This document shows positions 44,143-52,874 of a stretch of DNA of 64,000 nucleotides, in pieces. How positions within the stretch are numbered: the first letter of the stretch is position 1; every line of letters starts with the position of its first letter. The position numbers and the translations under genes are program-made. The stretch comes from Acidisoma cellulosilyticum (GTDB taxonomy: Bacteria; Pseudomonadota; Alphaproteobacteria; Acetobacterales; Acetobacteraceae), in the NCBI RefSeq assembly GCF_020621385.1, contig NZ_JAESVA010000009.1, positions 1-64,000 on the forward strand. Reading direction: 5' to 3'. The notes beneath the pieces were generated by a model. The model was not told the DNA's origin. It ran no database searches and saw nothing but the letters and a program-made list of their open reading frames with translations.

Positions 44143-46443
44143 ATGCCCGAGCAGGACAAGTCAGAATCACGCCTCAGCGCTTTGGCGGAGGCCGCTTTGG
44201 ACCTGCATGCCAGCGGCCGGCCGGGAAAGCTGGAAACGAGATTATCCAAGTCGCTTGCGACAGCGCGGGACCTGTCTTTGGCCTATTCACCGGGGGTTGC
44301 GGCACCTTGTCTGGAAATCGCGAAAGACCCGGAACTCGCCTATAGCTACACCACGCGCGGGAATATGGTGGCCGTCATCTCCAACGGCACCGCGGTCCTG
44401 GGCCTCGGCAATATCGGGGCTTTGGCGTCCAAACCCGTGATGGAAGGCAAGGTCGCGCTGTTCAAGCGCTTTGCCGATGTCGACGGTATCGATCTTGAAG
44501 TGTCGACCGAGGACGTCGAGGAATTCATCAATTGCGTGCGTCTTCTGGGCCCGTCTTTCGGCGGTATCAATCTGGAAGACATCAAGGCGCCGGAATGCTT
44601 TGTCATCGAAACCCGTCTGCGCGAGCTGATGGATATTCCGGTCTTCCACGACGATCAGCATGGCACGGCGATCGTGGCCGCCGCCGCGCTGATCAATGCC
44701 TGTCATCTGACGAAACGTGACTTGGCCGACGTGAAACTGGTCGTGAACGGGGCAGGGGCGGCGGGCATTGCCTGCATCGACCTGCTGCTGACGCTCGGCA
44801 TGCGGCGGGAGAATATCATCGCCTGCGATACCAAGGGCGTCATCCATCGCGATCGCCATGACCTCAACCAGTGGAAGTCGGCCCATGCGGTGGAGACCGG
44901 GCTGCGCACGCTGGAAGAAGCGGTGAAGGGCTCTGACGTCTTCCTTGGCCTCTCCGCCAAGGGCGCCTTGACGCAGGAGATGGTGCGCAGCATGGCGCCG
45001 CGCCCGATTATCCTGGCTCTGGCCAATCCGGACCCCGAGATCACGCCGGAGGAAGCGCGCGCGGCCTCGCCGGACGCCATTATCGCCACCGGACGCTCGG
45101 ACTATCCCAATCAGGTCAATAACGTCCTTGGCTTTCCCTATATCTTCCGGGGTGCCTTGGATGTGCGGGCAAGGACGATCAATGAGGCGATGAAGGCCGC
45201 CGCCGCCCAGGCGCTGGCCGAGCTTGCCCGCGAAGACGTGCCGGATGAGGTGCACCGTGCCGCCGCCCGGCAACTGCGCTTCGGCCCCGATTACATCATC
45301 CCCAATGCTTTCGATCCGCGCCTGATCACCCGCGTACCGCTGGCCGTCGCGGAAGCCGCCGTCGCGAGCGGCGTCGCCCGCCGCCCACTGCCGGAGGTCA
45401 AGCGCTATCGCCGGGAACTCGCCGCGCGCCTGGATACGGCCGTCAATATCCTCGACCTCATCACCGAAGGCGTGCGCGACCAGCCGAAGCGGATCGTCTT
45501 CGCCGAGGGCGAGAATGAGACGATGGTCCGGGCCGCCGCGCAATACCATAAGGACGGGTTCGGCACGCCGATCCTGATCGGCAATGAGGACCGCGTGCGC
45601 GCGGCGTTCAAGCGGCTGGAACTGCCGCTGCATGACGGGATCGAAATCCGCAATGCGCGTCTGGCGGCCTTGGACGACCACAAGAAGAACGAGCGCTATT
45701 CCGAGTTTCTGTACGGCCGGCTGCAACGGCGCGGCTATCTGCTGCGCGACGTGCAGCGCATGGTCAATCAGGACCGCAATGTTTTCGCGGCCTGCGCGGT
45801 TGCCATGGGCGACGCGGACGGCATGGTGACGGGTCTGACCCGCGCGCCGGCCCAGGCGCTGGAGGCGATCCGCCTTGCGATCGATCCCAAGCCCGGCCGC
45901 ATTCCCTTCGGCCTCTCCATGGTCGTCTCTGCCCATCAGACCCTGCTGGTGGCCGATACGCTGATCAATATGAAACCCTCCTCCGTCGAACTGGCGATGA
46001 TCGCGCGGGCCTCCGCCAATCGCATGCGGGCGCTGGGGCAAAGCCCGCGTGTCGCCTTCTGTGCGTCCTCCACCTTCGGCCAGCCGCAGGACGGGGCCGG
46101 CAGCCGCGTGGCGGAGGCGGTGCGGATTCTGGAATCCGAGGGCGCGGATTTCGAATTCGACGGGGAGATGACGCCGGAAGTCGCCCTCGATGCACGTCTG
46201 CGCGCCGGCTATCCCTTCGCGCGCCTGACCGATAACGCCAATGTCCTGGTCATGCCGGGGCTGGACGCCGCCCAGATCGCGACCCAGATGGTGGCAAGAC
46301 TGGGCGAGGCGCGGGTGATCGGCCCGGTGCTGACGGGCCTGGCGCATGCCGTGCAGGTGGTGCCGATGGATGCGAAGGTCTCGGACCTCGTGATCTTCGC
46401 TTGTCTGGCCGCCGCGCATACGACAGGGCCGACAGCCGAATAA
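44143..46443 (+). CDS. maeB: NADP-dependent malic enzyme with C-terminal phosphotransacetylase-like domain
   Basis: 766 residues, the normal length for the MaeB hybrid class. Residues 1-165 are the malic N-terminal domain (AYSPGVAAPCLEIAKDPELA, FGGINLEDIKAPECF). Residues 166-420 bind NAD(P) (FHDDQHGTAIVAAAALINAC, VVNGAGAAGIACIDLL). Residues 430-766 are the phosphate acetyltransferase-like regulatory domain (RIVFAEGENETMVRAAAQYH). The reaction is malate + NADP to pyruvate + CO2 + NADPH. It stands alone, with AGGGAATGGA before the ATG. Confidence 0.95.
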   Translation: MPEQDKSESRLSALAEAALDLHASGRPGKLETRLSKSLATARDLSLAYSPGVAAPCLEIAKDPELAYSYTTRGNMVAVISNGTAVLGLGNIGALASKPVMEGKVALFKRFADVDGIDLEVSTEDVEEFINCVRLLGPSFGGINLEDIKAPECFVIETRLRELMDIPVFHDDQHGTAIVAAAALINACHLTKRDLADVKLVVNGAGAAGIACIDLLLTLGMRRENIIACDTKGVIHRDRHDLNQWKSAHAVETGLRTLEEAVKGSDVFLGLSAKGALTQEMVRSMAPRPIILALANPDPEITPEEARAASPDAIIATGRSDYPNQVNNVLGFPYIFRGALDVRARTINEAMKAAAAQALAELAREDVPDEVHRAAARQLRFGPDYIIPNAFDPRLITRVPLAVAEAAVASGVARRPLPEVKRYRRELAARLDTAVNILDLITEGVRDQPKRIVFAEGENETMVRAAAQYHKDGFGTPILIGNEDRVRAAFKRLELPLHDGIEIRNARLAALDDHKKNERYSEFLYGRLQRRGYLLRDVQRMVNQDRNVFAACAVAMGDADGMVTGLTRAPAQALEAIRLAIDPKPGRIPFGLSMVVSAHQTLLVADTLINMKPSSVELAMIARASANRMRALGQSPRVAFCASSTFGQPQDGAGSRVAEAVRILESEGADFEFDGEMTPEVALDARLRAGYPFARLTDNANVLVMPGLDAAQIATQMVARLGEARVIGPVLTGLAHAVQVVPMDAKVSDLVIFACLAAAHTTGPTAE

Positions 46444-46455
46444 TAGTCATGCTAT

Positions 46456-46480
46456 CCGCCCCCGCTTGCGCCGGGGGCGG
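46456..46480 (+). terminator. GC-rich hairpin after malic enzyme
   Basis: A perfect 9-bp stem (CCGCCCCCG, loop of seven, CGGGGGCGG) starts 13 bases after the maeB stop. There is no T-run, so it may stabilise the 3' end or act with Rho rather than as a classical terminator. Confidence 0.45.
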
Positions 46481-46518
46481 AATAAGGGCGAGACTTTCCG
46501 CAATCGCGGAGATCCATC

Positions 46519-47859
46519 ATGACGAAACAGCTTCATCTGGGCGCTTTCATGCGCCCTGTCGGCATCCACACGGCCTGGTGGCGCTATCCCAGCGCCTATG
46601 CGGATGCGAATTTCAACCTGAAACATCTGGTCCAGTTCATCCAGACGCTGGAGCGCGGACGGTTCGACGCCTTCTTCATGGCCGACCACCTCGCCGTGCT
46701 CAATATGTCCATGGACGCGCTGAAGCGCAGCGGGACCGTCACCTCCTTCGAGCCGCTGACCCTGCTCTCGGCCTTGGCGATGGTGACGGAGCGGATCGGG
46801 CTGATCGCGACGGCGTCCACCACCTTCGATGAGCCCTTTCATATCGCGCGGCGCTTCGCCTCCATCGACCATATCAGCAATGGCCGCGCGGGCTGGAATA
46901 TCGTGACGACGGCCAATCCGGATTCCGCGCTGAATTTCGGGCGGGACGATATGATGGAGCATGACGCGCGCTATGACCGTGCGCGCGAATTCTATGATGT
47001 CGTGACCGGGTTGTGGGACAGCTGGGCGGATGATGCCTGGATCCGGGACAAGGAATCGGGGATTTTCTTCGATACCGCGAAGATGCATGTGCTGGGGCAT
47101 AAGGGCGAGAACCTGTCCGTGCGCGGGCCGCTGAATATCGCTCGTCCCGTGCAGGGCTGGCCCGTCATCGTCCAGGCCGGCGCCTCGGAGGCGGGCCGCC
47201 AACTGGCGGCCGAGACCGCCGAGGTCATCTTCGGGTCCGCCCGTACCATCGAGGACGGCAAGCGCTTCTATGCCGATGTCAAGGGCCGCATGAAGGCCAT
47301 CGGCCGCAATCCGGACGGGCTCAAGATCCTGCCCGGTGTGTTGGTGGTCGTCGGCCGCACGACTGAGGAGGCGCGGGCCAAGCTCGCGCTGCTCGATAGT
47401 CTGGTGCATCCGGAGAGCAGCCTGCCCAACCTCTCCATGCGCCTCGGCGTCGATGCCTCGAAATTCGATCTCGATGCGCCCTTGCCGGAGATTCCCGAGA
47501 CCAATGCCAGCCAGAGCGGGCGGCAGACGTTGGTGGAGATGGCGCGGCGCGACAATCTGACGGTGCGCCAGCTGGCCCAGTTCGTCGGCGGTTTCGGCGG
47601 CCTCACCATGGTCGGAACCCCCGTCGAGATCGCCGATCAGATGCAGGCCTGGTTGGAACAGGAGGCGAGCGACGGGTTCAACATCATGTTCCATTCGGTA
47701 CCCGAAGGGCTCGACGATTTCGTGGATATGGTGGTGCCGGAACTGCAGAGCCGGGGCATTTTCCGCCGGGAATACGAAGGTGTGACCTTGCGCGATCATC
47801 TGGGTCTGGCGCGGCCGGAGAACAGGTTCTTCGCGGGCGCGGCCAAGGCAGCCGAGTAG
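46519..47859 (+). CDS. LLM class flavin-dependent monooxygenase (NtaA/SnaA/DszA type)
   Basis: 446 residues; GGAG six to seven bases before the ATG. The family-specific start GAFMRPVGIHTAWWRYPSA, FFMADHLAVLN, EPLTLLSALAMVTERIGLIA, RRFASIDHISNGRAGWNIVT and GWPVIVQAGASEAGRQLAAE are visible. These FMNH2-using enzymes oxidise organosulfur, organonitrogen or chelator compounds and need a separate flavin reductase, which is absent from this window. The substrate cannot be predicted. Confidence 0.9.
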   Translation: MTKQLHLGAFMRPVGIHTAWWRYPSAYADANFNLKHLVQFIQTLERGRFDAFFMADHLAVLNMSMDALKRSGTVTSFEPLTLLSALAMVTERIGLIATASTTFDEPFHIARRFASIDHISNGRAGWNIVTTANPDSALNFGRDDMMEHDARYDRAREFYDVVTGLWDSWADDAWIRDKESGIFFDTAKMHVLGHKGENLSVRGPLNIARPVQGWPVIVQAGASEAGRQLAAETAEVIFGSARTIEDGKRFYADVKGRMKAIGRNPDGLKILPGVLVVVGRTTEEARAKLALLDSLVHPESSLPNLSMRLGVDASKFDLDAPLPEIPETNASQSGRQTLVEMARRDNLTVRQLAQFVGGFGGLTMVGTPVEIADQMQAWLEQEASDGFNIMFHSVPEGLDDFVDMVVPELQSRGIFRREYEGVTLRDHLGLARPENRFFAGAAKAAE

Positions 47860-47866
47860 GCGGCAG

Positions 47867-47899
47867 CTGGACATCCCCGCTTATCGCGGGGATGTCCAG
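47867..47899. terminator. Symmetric hairpin between convergent genes
   Basis: A perfect 14-bp stem (CTGGACATCCCCGC, loop TTATC, and its complement) lies between the LLM monooxygenase stop and the convergent cupin gene. With no T-run on either side it looks like a bidirectional, non-canonical terminator. Confidence 0.5.
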
Positions 47900-47908
47900 G
47901 GTCGCGGC

Positions 47909-48280
47909 TTAGGCAACTAGGACGAAAACATAGTGCTTTTTCATCGTCTCGATAATCTGCCAAGTGCCTTCAAATCCCGGCTCGACGACGAAGACGTCCC
48001 CCGCCTGGAGTTCGACCGCTGCGCCATTGTCCGGTGTTATGACGCAGGATCCTTCAAGGACATGGCAAAACTCCCACTTCTCATAACGCACGCGATAGGT
48101 GCCCGGTGTCGACTGCCACACGCCTGAGGTGCGGGCGGCACCTTCGCTGGCATAGCTCGGCCAGGCTGTCGCCTCAGGATTGCCGTCGATAATCACCCAG
48201 CCCGCGGGCGCGCCGACCCTGGGCTGGACGCCGTCGATGGAGAGTTTCACGATACCGTCGTTCTTCACATGCTTGTCCAT
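47909..48280 (-). CDS. Cupin-domain protein (DUF861, EutQ-like)
   Basis: 123 residues; GGAA precedes the ATG. A single cupin barrel is indicated by YEKWEFCHVLEGSCVITPDN followed by AAVELQAGDVFVVEPGFEGT. The conserved SGVWQSTPGTYRV stretch matches DUF861 proteins. Metal-binding residues are reduced compared with classical cupins. It lies alone, and the role is unknown. Confidence 0.85.
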   Translation of the reverse strand: MDKHVKNDGIVKLSIDGVQPRVGAPAGWVIIDGNPEATAWPSYASEGAARTSGVWQSTPGTYRVRYEKWEFCHVLEGSCVITPDNGAAVELQAGDVFVVEPGFEGTWQIIETMKKHYVFVLVA

Positions 48281-48285
48281 CTATT

Positions 48286-48315
48286 CCAGATTGCCCGCTA
48301 TCCCAGATTACCCGC
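48286..48315. repeat. Short direct repeat CCAGATTRCCCGC
   Basis: Two 13-mers differing at one base (CCAGATTGCCCGC and CCAGATTACCCGC) are spaced 17 bases apart, immediately upstream of the cupin start on the minus strand. It could be a tandem operator overlapping the ribosome-binding region, or chance. No other copies were noticed. Confidence 0.3.
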
Positions 48316-48450
48316 GAGACCGATCCGGGATGATCCGCATCGCTTGCCGGCAGTCTATTGCGGATCGGGGTTTTATGCCAATCCAAGGCCAAGCCCGGCA
48401 AGGCCCGCGCAGGATAGATTGAGCGCGCTTCCGATCGAATCTGACGGATC

Positions 48451-50151
48451 CTAATTCCCGGTCGGTAGCGGAATCTCGACACCATCCTTTGACAGCTCGC
48501 TACGCACAAACTGGAAACGCTCATAGTCGGATATCGTGATGGGGCCGGTATAGGTTTCGCTTTGGGATGGCCTCGGGGGGTATTTGACATAGGTCTGCAT
48601 CAAATCATGAATGGCCGTATTGATCGTGACCACAACCCAAGTGTGTTCGGTATAGTTGTTCATGAAGACGTCGTAGCGTTCCTGCGGATCCTGCCAGAGG
48701 TCAAAGACCTGCGGCACCGTCGCCACATATTCGTCAGGTCCCTTCCAGCCGAGATTGGTATCGACCGCCAGGCCGCCGGTCTGGGCGCCGTCAGCGCCCC
48801 GCAAATTGAACTGGGCTTTGTAATTGCCGATACGCGCGGCCCCCGGGGTCAGTTCATTTTCGGTAAAGTAGAACCAGGATTTGCGCGGCGAGACATCGGT
48901 GCCGAACAGAACCGGTGACAGGTCATAGCTGTCGAAGATGATCGGCTTTCCCGCCCGATCATTATCGGGGATCTTGGCGCCGCCGAGTGCCGCGAAGGTC
49001 GCCATGTAATCCAGCCCGCCGACGATTTCGTCATTCCGGCCTTCCGGCTTGATGCCTGGCCCCCAGGCAATGGAGGGGACGCGCGAGCCGCCTTCGCGGT
49101 CGGTGCCCTTGGTGCCGCGAAACGGCGTATAGCCCGCGTCCGGATAAACGTCCTGCCAGGCGCCATTGTCGCTTGTCCAGAAGACATAGGTATTCTTGTC
49201 CAGGCCAAGGGACCGGATCCTGTCCATGATGCGGCCGATCCGCGTATCGTTTTCCACCACCGAATCCGCATATTTCGTTTTCGCCATCGATTTATGGATG
49301 AATTCGGGCGCAGGTAAATTCGGCTGATGCACCTTCATGAAGTTGATGCTCATGAAGAAGGGCGCGCCAAGGCTGCCGGCGCTGTCCAGATAGTCCAGCG
49401 ATGCCTTTTCCACATAGGCGTCAAAAAACGGAATCCCGACCACACCCTCGTCCGGCGTATCGAGATATTGACCGTTGATCTTGAAGTCTTCCTTGACAGG
49501 TTCGCCGGCTTTGGCGGATAGCGCGCCTTTGGTCACGCGTTCGAACATCGCTCTCAGCTTAGGGTCCATGTCCGGGAACCAGTTCGGGTCGGAATAAGTA
49601 TAGGCGTTGAGATGATAGAGGCCGCAATATTTCATCTCGTCATAGCCGTGCGCATTGGGCATCGCGTAATCGGCCTCGCCGAGATGCCATTTGCCGGTAA
49701 AGAAGGTCTTGTAGCCGGCGGTCTTCAGGACCGAGGCCAATGTCCATTCCGCCGCCGGCAACCCGCCGCCTTGCCCCTGAAACGCGACCGTGGTCATGCC
49801 GCTGCGGTTGGGAATGCGACCGGTCTGCATCGCGGCGCGCCCCGGCGTGCAGCTCGGCTGCGCATAGAAGGAGGTGAACATCATGCCTTCGGCCGCCATG
49901 CGATCCAAACTGGGTGTCGGCATGCCGCGTGCCTTGCCGCCCAGATAGGCGCCGGCGTCGCCCCAGCCGAAATCATCCGACACGATCAGGACGATATTGG
50001 GCTTGGTGCCACCCGCGGCGGTCACGGGGGCTGTCGCCGTCGAGGGTGACGGCGATTGCGATTGCGCGCCGGCGGAGGACGCGAGCATTGTCGCGGCGCT
50101 GGCCGTTGTACCCAGCAGCATACCGCGCCGCCCGATGTCTTTCGTGCTCAT
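48451..50151 (-). CDS. Arylsulfatase (Cys-type, formylglycine-dependent), Tat-exported
   Basis: 566 residues from ATG 50,151, with GAGGA nine bases upstream; the longer frame before it is not protein-like. A twin-arginine signal (GRRGMLLGTTASAA) ends near residue 31. The sulfatase core has metal-binding Asp59-Asp60 (IVSDDFGWGD), the modification motif C-T-P-G-R at 101-105, KWHLGE, and TSDNGAW. Cys101 must be converted to formylglycine, and the converting enzyme is encoded immediately upstream. It hydrolyses a sulfate ester in the periplasm; the substrate is unknown. Confidence 0.92.
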   Translation of the reverse strand: MSTKDIGRRGMLLGTTASAATMLASSAGAQSQSPSPSTATAPVTAAGGTKPNIVLIVSDDFGWGDAGAYLGGKARGMPTPSLDRMAAEGMMFTSFYAQPSCTPGRAAMQTGRIPNRSGMTTVAFQGQGGGLPAAEWTLASVLKTAGYKTFFTGKWHLGEADYAMPNAHGYDEMKYCGLYHLNAYTYSDPNWFPDMDPKLRAMFERVTKGALSAKAGEPVKEDFKINGQYLDTPDEGVVGIPFFDAYVEKASLDYLDSAGSLGAPFFMSINFMKVHQPNLPAPEFIHKSMAKTKYADSVVENDTRIGRIMDRIRSLGLDKNTYVFWTSDNGAWQDVYPDAGYTPFRGTKGTDREGGSRVPSIAWGPGIKPEGRNDEIVGGLDYMATFAALGGAKIPDNDRAGKPIIFDSYDLSPVLFGTDVSPRKSWFYFTENELTPGAARIGNYKAQFNLRGADGAQTGGLAVDTNLGWKGPDEYVATVPQVFDLWQDPQERYDVFMNNYTEHTWVVVTINTAIHDLMQTYVKYPPRPSQSETYTGPITISDYERFQFVRSELSKDGVEIPLPTGN

Positions 50152-50180
50152 CTTGTGTTTTCCTCGCCTGTGATTCTTGT

Positions 50181-51137
50181 TCAGATATCGCGTAGAACGC
50201 ACCGAAACCCGACATGGCTTGTCGATGTATCGACTGGTTCGGCGTGGCGCGCGGCAGGCCGATAGCGGCGGCAGTAATTGGGTGCGCAAAGATGTGACCC
50301 GCCTTTTATGACCTTTCGCGGAATTCTGACTTGCGGCAGATCGCCGTCGTAACTGCCGCTTTCCGGTCCGCCACGGGGATTGGACGGCAGGCAGCAAGCC
50401 TTGGCGCTATCCGGCCGATGGTGCTGCGACCACCAATCGGTCGTCCATTCCCAGACATTCCCGATCATGTCGTAAAGACCATAACCGTTCGGCGGAAAGG
50501 ATTTGACGGGAGAAGTTCTGCGGAAGCGCGATTGTCGCTGATGCGGAAATTCGCCATGCCAGGTATTGGCCATGGGGCGATTGTTTGGGATGAACGCATC
50601 GCCCCAGGCAAATTCGGCCCCGTCCAGGCCGCCACGCGCCGCGTATTCCCACTCCGCCTCAGTCGGCAGGCTTTTTCCGGCCCATGCGGCGTAAGCAAGC
50701 GCATCGGCGAATGTGACATGCACGACGGGATGGTCTTCCAGCCCCTTCAGGCCCCGTTCCGGGCCATAGGGGTGGCGCCAATTGGCGCCCTTGCAGAGCC
50801 GCCACCACTGGCTCCAGTCCTGCAAATCGACCGGTTGCTTGGGAAAGATGAAGACCAGCGAACCGGCGAAGATAAGCTCCGGCAGCGATCCCGGATAATC
50901 GTTCTGGTCCGGCACGGTTTCGGCGAAGGTCACATGGCCGGTGTCACGCACAAAGGCAGCGAACTGCCGATTTGTCACCGGCGTGACGTCCATCCAGAAG
51001 CTGCCGACAGAGACGTGATGCGCCGGTGCTTCCTCGGCGTAATGACTATCCGAGCCCATCAGAAAGCGGCCCCCTGGTACAAGGATCATGCTGTCCTGCG
51101 TAAAACTCTCTCGAACAGCCAGTGCTGAAGACTTCAT
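50181..51137 (-). CDS. Formylglycine-generating enzyme (SUMF1/FGE family)
   Basis: 318 residues; GAGGGTGACGAG precedes the ATG. The FGE-sulfatase fold is shown by MILVPGGRFLMGSD, YAEEAPAHHVSVGSFWMDVT, LPTEAEWEYAARGG, NGYGLYDMIGNVWEWTTDWW and the catalytic region KGGSHLCAPNYCRRYRPAAR with Cys284 and Cys289. It oxidises the cysteine of the CTPGR motif of the sulfatase 29 bp downstream to formylglycine, probably in the cytoplasm before Tat export. The two genes form an operon read from the AT-rich region to the right. Confidence 0.93.
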   Translation of the reverse strand: MKSSALAVRESFTQDSMILVPGGRFLMGSDSHYAEEAPAHHVSVGSFWMDVTPVTNRQFAAFVRDTGHVTFAETVPDQNDYPGSLPELIFAGSLVFIFPKQPVDLQDWSQWWRLCKGANWRHPYGPERGLKGLEDHPVVHVTFADALAYAAWAGKSLPTEAEWEYAARGGLDGAEFAWGDAFIPNNRPMANTWHGEFPHQRQSRFRRTSPVKSFPPNGYGLYDMIGNVWEWTTDWWSQHHRPDSAKACCLPSNPRGGPESGSYDGDLPQVRIPRKVIKGGSHLCAPNYCRRYRPAARHAEPVDTSTSHVGFRCVLRDI

Positions 51138-51976
51138 CTCGTCACCCTCATATCTGTTCGCTGACGATGCCGATCGTTTCAGAAGCGGGACTCTGAACTA
51201 TTCGCCGCAAGGATGGGTAAGTTCTGGCAAATGATGTGCATTGCATCAAATTTGACCGAATGATTTTATAGGCCAGGATCAATCCTTATTGCGGTGATCT
51301 TGCCCGGCCTCACGCTGGATAAGCAACGATTAGCAAGATAATTCGATATTTCAAGTTCGATTCGAATTTGAGACTGATCTAAAAACTGTCATATTTTATC
51401 GTTGGCTAGACTCGACGTTCGATAAAATACATAATAAATCATTAAAGTTCTCTGGTTTAGGGTTTGGATTATGCCGGTCCAGGTCAGTTGAATCGGATAG
51501 ATAACGTTTTCTTGTTCTGGACAATTTGTTATAATCAGTTTTATGAAGTGAATGTATAAGAGTTTTAGTTTTCTTAGCGGCGCCTCTTCAATCGATCTGT
51601 CGCGATGGATCGGTTGATCGCGTCTCTTTTTTGAGGATTGCCTCGCACAAATATCGGATTCGTTTGGGCGGGTTTGTCGTATGCCGATATAAAACTTATG
51701 CCTCATCGACGAAATTCAATGCGATACCGAGGCATATGCAGCAAAATCGGCCAGAGAGGGTCGTTAATATTGTTGTATAAATATGAGTCTGGGTCTGGAT
51801 ATTATTAAACTCTGCATTTGTCAGAGAAATTTTTAATTCGCATAAATAATAAAATTCTTAGGGCAAACTAGAGGAGCTAGCGAAGCTGATGTTTCCTGTC
51901 ATGAGATAAATCAAGCGATTGTCGGATTGTTCCTTCGAAACGGGCTCATAGCAGTCATCTCAATTGGAGTAAGAAC
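51138..51976. other. AT-rich 840-bp intergenic region
   Basis: Base composition falls sharply below the rest of the window from about 51,200 to 51,960, with many A/T runs. It must contain promoters for the minus-strand FGE/sulfatase operon and the plus-strand fasciclin gene (GGAG seven to eight bases before its ATG). A minus-strand frame of 105 codons (51,389-51,706) has no recognisable domain and atypical composition, and I do not call it. A GG-N10-GC pair at about 51,227-51,240 could be a sigma-54 box but has no support. It may be foreign DNA or a large regulatory region. Confidence 0.5.
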
Positions 51977-52522
51977 ATGGTGTGCCAAGACATTCGTTTC
52001 TTCCGCCGCAACCTGTCCCGGACCTTTGCGGTGGCGATCGTCACCGCTGGTCTTGGGCTGGCTGGACAAGGGGCGGCTCAAGCGCAGAACGCCGCGACGG
52101 CCATGGCGAGCAACCCTGACCTTAGTCAGTGGAGCTATATTGTCGGTCAGGCCGGCCTCAAAATGGCGGCTGCCACCAATCCGGTGACGGTCTTTGCCCT
52201 GACGGACAAGGGTTTCAACGACATCAACGCCGTGTGGCATGGTGCGCTGAAGACCCCGGGGGCGTCCGGCTCTCCGAATTATCAGAAGATGCAGCAACTC
52301 GTGCGCTCGCAGGCAATTTTGGGTCTGCATCCGCCGTCCGAGTTCGACGGCAAGAAGGTGACATTGACCTCCGTCGCCGGGACGCCGATCACTGTAGATG
52401 GTACGGTTCAAGGCAAGCTCACCGTCGAGATGAAATACGCGACCGGCGCAGTGAGCGGAATGCCGATGGTGTCGGACCAATCCGTGATTTACCCGATCGT
52501 GGCGAGCGACGTTCACCCCTAG
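51977..52522 (+). CDS. Secreted fasciclin (FAS1)-domain protein
   Basis: 181 residues. A signal peptide (FAVAIVTAGLGLAGQGAAQA) is followed by one FAS1-like domain: NPDLSQWSYIVGQAGLKMAA, NPVTVFALTDKGFNDI, the H-box-like QAILGLHPPSEF and GKKVTLTSVAGTPITVDGT, ending SVIYPIVASDVHP. FAS1 domains in bacteria mediate adhesion or matrix contacts outside the cytoplasm. The TAG stop lies within the CTAG at the left end of the MITE-like element, so the element was inserted exactly at the end of this gene. Confidence 0.85.
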   Translation: MVCQDIRFFRRNLSRTFAVAIVTAGLGLAGQGAAQAQNAATAMASNPDLSQWSYIVGQAGLKMAAATNPVTVFALTDKGFNDINAVWHGALKTPGASGSPNYQKMQQLVRSQAILGLHPPSEFDGKKVTLTSVAGTPITVDGTVQGKLTVEMKYATGAVSGMPMVSDQSVIYPIVASDVHP

Positions 52523-52690
52523 AGTCCGTCAGGTTTAGGTGGAAACGCCACTAAATCTGTCGTGCGCGGGCCCCGACCCGCGCATCTACCCGGCGGAGCA
52601 AGCAATCGGCCGGCTGGGCGCCGCGGTGGGTAGGTCCGCGCAACAAGTGCGCGGATGACAATTTATCTATTAAAACCTGACAGACTCTAG
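52519..52690 (-). repeat. MITE-like element, copy B, with terminal inverted repeats
   Basis: About 172 bp bounded by CTAGAGTCCGTCAGGTTTA on the left and the complement of CTAGAGTCTGTCAGGTTTTA on the right, a 19-20 bp inverted repeat with one mismatch and one extra base. CTAG at both ends fits a YTAR-type target duplication of the kind made by IS5-group elements. The interior matches copy A at 23,933 in inverse orientation, including two hairpin-forming GC blocks. No coding capacity, so any mobility would need a transposase in trans. Confidence 0.8.
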
Positions 52691-52786
52691 AGTTAGTCGG
52701 ACCTGATCGGAAGCGCTTCAAGTTTGGTTTGCGCGGCCGGTCAGGTTAACCGTGGTGGCGGAAGCGATCTTGCGCATGCAGTCCTT

Positions 52787-52847
52787 ATCCCCGGTCGCCA
52801 CCCCGGGGATGAAAGTCTTTTTGCTTCTTTTTCTTCAGAAAAAGAAG
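52787..52847. terminator. Double hairpin after the aldo/keto reductase gene
   Basis: Two stems: ATCCCCGG/CCGGGGAT (52,787-52,810) and an AT-rich perfect 10-bp stem CTTCTTTTTC-TTCA-GAAAAAGAAG (52,824-52,847). Read on the minus strand, the AT-rich stem lies 28 bp beyond the aldo/keto reductase stop and is followed by CAAAAAGAC. Termination could serve both the fasciclin side and the reductase side. Confidence 0.55.
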
Positions 52848-52874
52848 GCCTAGCTTCATGCTAAGCGCAGAGCC

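Noticed and set aside
44287-46419. Minus-strand frame of 710 codons opposite malic enzyme
   Set aside because: The plus strand encodes a complete MaeB with all domains; the antisense frame has no motif.
51225-51242. TGGCAAATGATGTGCA as a sigma-54 promoter
   Set aside because: GG-N10-GC spacing fits, but the flanking consensus is poor, it points at a gene over 700 bp away, and no enhancer-binding activator is nearby.
51389-51706. Minus-strand 105-codon frame in the AT-rich gap
   Set aside because: No domain, no clear ribosome binding site, and composition expected of random AT-rich DNA.
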